From: Aureimonas sp. ME7
GTDB lineage: Bacteria; Pseudomonadota; Alphaproteobacteria; Rhizobiales; Rhizobiaceae
Reading direction: 5' to 3'
Length of the DNA: 34,510 nt
Assembly: GCF_903970965.1 (NCBI RefSeq)
Contig: NZ_CAJCKW010000018.1
Coordinates: forward strand, 1-34,510
Shown: piece after piece, positions 31,577 to 34,510 of the stretch
Numbering within the stretch: the stretch's first letter is position 1
Layout of the letters: each line of letters begins with the position of its first letter
Translations under genes and position numbers: made by a program
Notes under the pieces: generated by a model
Seen by the model: the letters and a program-made list of their open reading frames with translations, nothing else
Told to the model about the DNA's origin: nothing
Database searches by the model: none

Positions 31577-32437
31577 TCATCCCCGGCTGAAGAACGATCC
31601 CAACTCTGCGGCCAGTTCCTCGGGCGCTTCCTCGGCCATATGATGACCGCAGTCGAGGCTGCGTCCATCGACGTTCTCGGCCCAACTACGCCAGATGCCG
31701 AGAATGTCGCCGTGCAGGTCCTCAAGGTCGTCTCGTGCCGACCAGAGAACGAGAAGTGGACAGGCTAAGCTTCGGCCCGCCGCCCGATCGGCTTCGTCAT
31801 GCGCCCGGTCGATGCCGAGCCCCGCCCGGTAGTCCTCGATCATGCCATGGACCGTTGCCGGATCGTGTATGGCGGCATGGAAGTCGGCATAAGCCTCTTC
31901 GCCCATGGCGTCCGCGTTCACACCATACCAAGCGTCCGGGTCAGCGAGGATGGCCCGTTCGGGCTTCTCGGCCTGCGCGAAGAAGAACCAGTGATACCAA
32001 GCGGTGGCGAAACGCGCGTCGCAGCGTTGAAGCGCATCAGCGATGGGGATGCCGTCCAAGATCGCGAGACGGCTGACGACGTCCGAATGGTCCATTGCGG
32101 TGCGGAAGGCTGTGTACGATCCTCGGTCGTGGCCGACGAGCCCGAAGCGGTCGAAGCCGATGTGGTTCATGAGTTCCACACAGTCCCGGGCCTTGGCTCG
32201 TTTGGAAGAGCCGGAATGGTCAGGGGTGTCCTGCGGCTTCGAGGACTGACCGAACCCGCGAAGGTCCGGACAAACCACGGTGAAACGATCCGCCAGGATG
32301 GGGGCGACGCGGTGCCAGGTTGCGTGAGTGCGAGGGTGGCCATGAAGCAGGAGGAGGGGCGGTCCGTTTCCCCCGATGCGGACCCGAAGCATCGCCTCGG
32401 AAAGCTCAATCCGCTCAAGCCTGAACCCTTCGAACAT
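31577..32437 (-). CDS. Alpha/beta hydrolase, haloacetate-dehalogenase-like
   Basis: A 286-residue alpha/beta hydrolase. The oxyanion loop is LLLHGHPRTHATWHRV. The nucleophile elbow is VGHDRGSY with Asp (D104) rather than Ser, as in haloalkane/haloacetate dehalogenases and epoxide hydrolases. Other positions matching Rhodopseudomonas fluoroacetate dehalogenase as I remember it are the acid D128 (LAILDGIP), H149-W150 in WYHWFFFAQ, EDYRAG, and the catalytic His in CGHHMAEEAPEE. The second Arg that binds the substrate carboxylate there is Tyr108 here, so the substrate may differ. ATG 32437 is chosen for its GGGAAG ribosome-binding site; the frame extends 18 codons further. No signal peptide. Confidence 0.85.
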   Translation of the reverse strand: MFEGFRLERIELSEAMLRVRIGGNGPPLLLLHGHPRTHATWHRVAPILADRFTVVCPDLRGFGQSSKPQDTPDHSGSSKRAKARDCVELMNHIGFDRFGLVGHDRGSYTAFRTAMDHSDVVSRLAILDGIPIADALQRCDARFATAWYHWFFFAQAEKPERAILADPDAWYGVNADAMGEEAYADFHAAIHDPATVHGMIEDYRAGLGIDRAHDEADRAAGRSLACPLLVLWSARDDLEDLHGDILGIWRSWAENVDGRSLDCGHHMAEEAPEELAAELGSFFSRG

Positions 32438-32879
32438 ACTATCTGCTTCCCGGTCCCAGATGCGCCGAGCATCAGGTAGGGCCGCGTCCACTTCTGGGTA
32501 TCACCCGTGTCCGCCCAACGTCTCGGACAGGTCACTTGCCACCGCCAGCCCTTGTCGCATGATAGACGCGCGCTTGCGATAAGCGGCTGACCATGCGTCG
32601 ATCCGCAGGGTGAACCAACAGGCCGTTGGCCAGACCTTTGAGACGGACAAAGGATGAAGCGGGGAACTGACGTAGTTATCGGTCTGGTTTCTCTGAAAGG
32701 AAGCGATTTAGCCGGCGTCGCCACTTTTGGTAGGCGACAGGTTGGCCTCTCATTCACCGACGTGCAGTCGCACTCTTCTGGCACGTCAATGCTTCACATT
32801 GCCGCGAACAAACGGAACTTTACGTCCAGCGCGCTTTTCCTGTGCCGCTGCCAATTTTGGCGTGGAGCTCGGGGAGGGG
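32438..32879. other. Intergenic stretch between the hydrolase and the kinase
   Basis: About 440 bp between divergent genes. Open frames pass through it, including an upstream extension of the kinase frame, but they lack family resemblance and codon bias. Promoters for both neighbours should lie here; no clear motif was found. Confidence 0.4.
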
Positions 32880-33938
32880 GTGTTGGCAAAGCCAAGTGAG
32901 GTCGTCCATGGACAGAGGGAACTTCCTCTCCTGACTGTCCAGAGCTACAGCCTACCGTTGAAGGATGGTTCTAAGTTCATCGGCGACCGCGCCAGCGGGA
33001 CCGAGTTCCGAGAAATTCTCAGCCGTCATCGCGGTTTGGCCAGCGCGTTCGGACCGAAGCCGTTCGGGTCAGAGAAGACCGTTGATATCGACAGCAAGAA
33101 GTTGGACGGGGCGTTGGCGAAGGATCGAACCAACCCCGAAAAGCGGACGATCGAGCGGTCGGTGGAGGAATTTGCCGAACAGTTTACCTCCGTTCTCCTT
33201 CGGTTTCTCCAGACTCCCGAATGGAGCGGCACCGAACGAGTGGTTTGCGGCGGCGGGCTGTCGCAAGGTGACGTGGGGGAGGAGGTGTTCGGCCGGGTCG
33301 AGACCCTCCTCCGAGGCTCCTATCCCTCGATCGAGGTCAAGCGACTGCACCATCATCCCGACGAAGCCGGCATGATCGGTTGGGCTTTCGTTGCGCCCGC
33401 CTATGTGCTGGCGCAAGGCAATGGCTTCCTGGCGATCGATATCGGTGGCACCAACTTGAGATGGGGTATCGTCCGCGTCAACGGGCCAACCGACGACGCC
33501 GGTAGCTACAGCGTCGTCTGCAAGGACAAATGGTGTCACGCGGAAGACAACGTGAGCCGCGACGACGTTGTGGAACGGATGGCGCTGGAACTTCGGCGAG
33601 CCGCCGACGCAGCGGGCTCCCGAGGCGTCACCCTTGCACCCTTCATCGGCCTTTCGTGCCCCGGGCTCGTTTCGCCGGACGGCCGGATCCTGCGGGGCGT
33701 TCAGAACCTGCCCGGAGACTGGAGCGACGACGACTTCCTCTTTCCGGACCGGATCGCAGATCAGGTCGGAATGATCGGCGGAGCGGTTCCAACCGTTCTT
33801 CTCCACAACGACGCCGTCATTCAAGCACTCAGCGATGCTCCTTTGATGGTCGGGGTTGAACGATGGGCGGCGGTCACACTGGGAACGGGTCTTGGCAACT
33901 GCAGCTTCGCCAACAGGACGGTGAGGCCATGTCCCTGA
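32880..33938 (+). CDS. ROK/hexokinase-fold sugar kinase with circularly permuted motif order
   Basis: A 352-residue protein. Its second half carries the start of a sugar kinase: phosphate-1 loop AIDIGGTNLRWGIV (D187), SCPGLVSPDGRILRGVQNLP, catalytic-type LLHNDAVIQAL (about 308-318), and phosphate-2 VTLGTGLGN (335-340), after which it ends within 12 residues. Its first half carries what normally follows: RVVCGGGLSQ (GGG at 124-126, adenosine motif) and HHPDEAGMIGWAFVAP (about 158-173). Spacings match an intact kinase read in rotated order. The ROK zinc-binding cysteine motif is absent. GTG 32880, or TTG 32883 behind GGGGAGGG, is the likely start; the frame extends upstream without family resemblance. 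The substrate is unknown, probably a hexose or amino sugar. Confidence 0.8.
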   Translation: MLAKPSEVVHGQRELPLLTVQSYSLPLKDGSKFIGDRASGTEFREILSRHRGLASAFGPKPFGSEKTVDIDSKKLDGALAKDRTNPEKRTIERSVEEFAEQFTSVLLRFLQTPEWSGTERVVCGGGLSQGDVGEEVFGRVETLLRGSYPSIEVKRLHHHPDEAGMIGWAFVAPAYVLAQGNGFLAIDIGGTNLRWGIVRVNGPTDDAGSYSVVCKDKWCHAEDNVSRDDVVERMALELRRAADAAGSRGVTLAPFIGLSCPGLVSPDGRILRGVQNLPGDWSDDDFLFPDRIADQVGMIGGAVPTVLLHNDAVIQALSDAPLMVGVERWAAVTLGTGLGNCSFANRTVRPCP

Positions 33939-34407
33939 GCACTTGACGGCTCGCCGACCCCAAGTGAACGCCAACGGCAGCGTAGGGCCACCAGCATAAC
34001 CGGCATTTCGATCCTGGTGAGATGGTGGGCGACGGGAGACTCGAACTGCTGGCATCCACGGTGGAGCCGTAGCGGTTTTCTCTCGAATGTATGCGCGACA
34101 AGGCGTTTAGGTTGCAGGAGGCCGACCCAAGTGAGTGACGGCGATCGGGTTGCCGCAAGGAGGGCTAAACGTAAGACCTTGCCACCTTCTTCATCCAAGC
34201 GATACAAAAACCAAGCTGTTCGCGTTCACTCGTCGGCGACGAGAACCTCGGCGCGAGCTGTTTGCAGGTCCGTATAATTCCATACACATCATCCAGCACC
34301 ACTGTGCGAACATGTCGTAACCTGTAGGTTGTGTCTGTAGTCCTCCAGAAGACGATCGGACCATGCAGGATGCGGATGGCAAGGGTCGTGATAAGGGGGC
34401 GGCGGTT
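33939..34407. other. Intergenic stretch
   Basis: About 470 bp with no credible gene. Read on the reverse strand, 34015-34045 resembles the last bases of a tRNA (TTCGAGT, then GTCGCCCACCA), but the T-stem does not pair and no tRNA body is present. The last 45 bp may instead be the front of the following gene if ATG 34363 is its start. Confidence 0.35.
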
Positions 34408-34510
34408 ATGTCGACTGCCGCACGCTTCCGATACGCTCACGCGATTTGTAACTTGGCGGAGCGGATACAGCATATCGATCCGAAGGCAGCTCAGCATCTC
34501 GATCGTGCTG
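34408..34510 (+). CDS. Start of an unidentified gene, cut by the window edge
   Basis: The frame from ATG 34408 stays open to the window end (MSTAARFRYAHAICNLAERI, then QHIDPKAAQHLDRA). AAGGGGG stands 8 nt upstream, a good ribosome-binding site. ATG 34363 is an in-frame alternative. The amphipathic helical text gives no family. Confidence 0.5.
   Translation, partial: MSTAARFRYAHAICNLAERIQHIDPKAAQHLDRA

Noticed and set aside
32727-32879. A longer N-terminus for the kinase starting at ATG 32727
   Set aside because: The added 51 residues are Arg/Cys/Ser-rich without family resemblance, and a strong GGGGAGGG ribosome-binding site precedes the GTG/TTG at 32880-32885.
34015-34045. A tRNA 3' end on the reverse strand (TTCGAGT followed by GTCGCCCACCA)
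   Set aside because: The arms around TTCGAGT do not form a T-stem and no acceptor partner or anticodon arm is found upstream; at most a chance match or an att-type remnant.

Overview
The window comes from a GC-rich alphaproteobacterium, most likely of the order Hyphomicrobiales (Rhizobiales). The evidence is the strong G/C third-position bias, two HWE-type histidine kinases, the C-terminal end of a rhizobial-type outer-membrane beta-barrel, and many ATGA/GTGA stop-start overlaps. I cannot fix the genus. No rRNA, intact tRNA, CRISPR array or intact insertion sequence was seen.

Layout, left to right. (a) 1-1280: the start of an FAD-dependent oxidoreductase, divergent from a DUF2156 (MprF C-terminal-like) protein. 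(b) 1281-2742: a gene-poor stretch with one orphan C-terminal coding fragment. (c) 2743-7134 (-): a giant secreted-type protein with about ten Ig-like repeats and fourteen RTX nonapeptides, ending at a strong terminator. (d) 7698-9452: a soluble PAS-PAS chemoreceptor. (e) 10091-16063: a tightly overlapping four-gene signalling operon of hybrid kinase (CHASE3-GAF-HisKA-HATPase-REC-REC-REC), CheR, stand-alone CheB catalytic domain, and a receiver fused to an HWE kinase. (f) 16086-18698: small stress-type genes (fasciclin, CsbD, an Rmf-like protein, an XRE regulator), two clear terminators and a porin relic. (g) 18984-29439: a signalling block with an MHYT-PAS-GGDEF-EAL membrane protein, a single-domain receiver, a multi-PAS/GAF HWE kinase with a translationally coupled small protein, a PAS-GGDEF protein and a GAF-PAS-GGDEF-EAL protein. 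(h) 29488-31290: a MarR regulator, small unknown genes, and decayed remnants of a GntR/FCD regulator and an IS3-family transposase. (i) 31577-34510: a haloacetate-dehalogenase-like hydrolase, an ROK/hexokinase-fold kinase whose motifs appear in circularly permuted order, and the start of an unidentified gene.

Most of the window is sensory and regulatory. It holds one chemoreceptor, one hybrid kinase, two HWE kinases, a receiver, one CheR/CheB pair and three c-di-GMP proteins. These would plausibly link environmental sensing to surface attachment (the Ig/RTX adhesin-like protein, fasciclin) and stress adaptation (CsbD, Rmf-like). That link is inferred from content and proximity only. The two observations most worth a second look are the permuted kinase at 32880-33938 and the hybrid-kinase/CheR/CheB/HWE operon at 10091-16063, where the kinase's Glu/Gln-rich coiled coil could be the methylation target.
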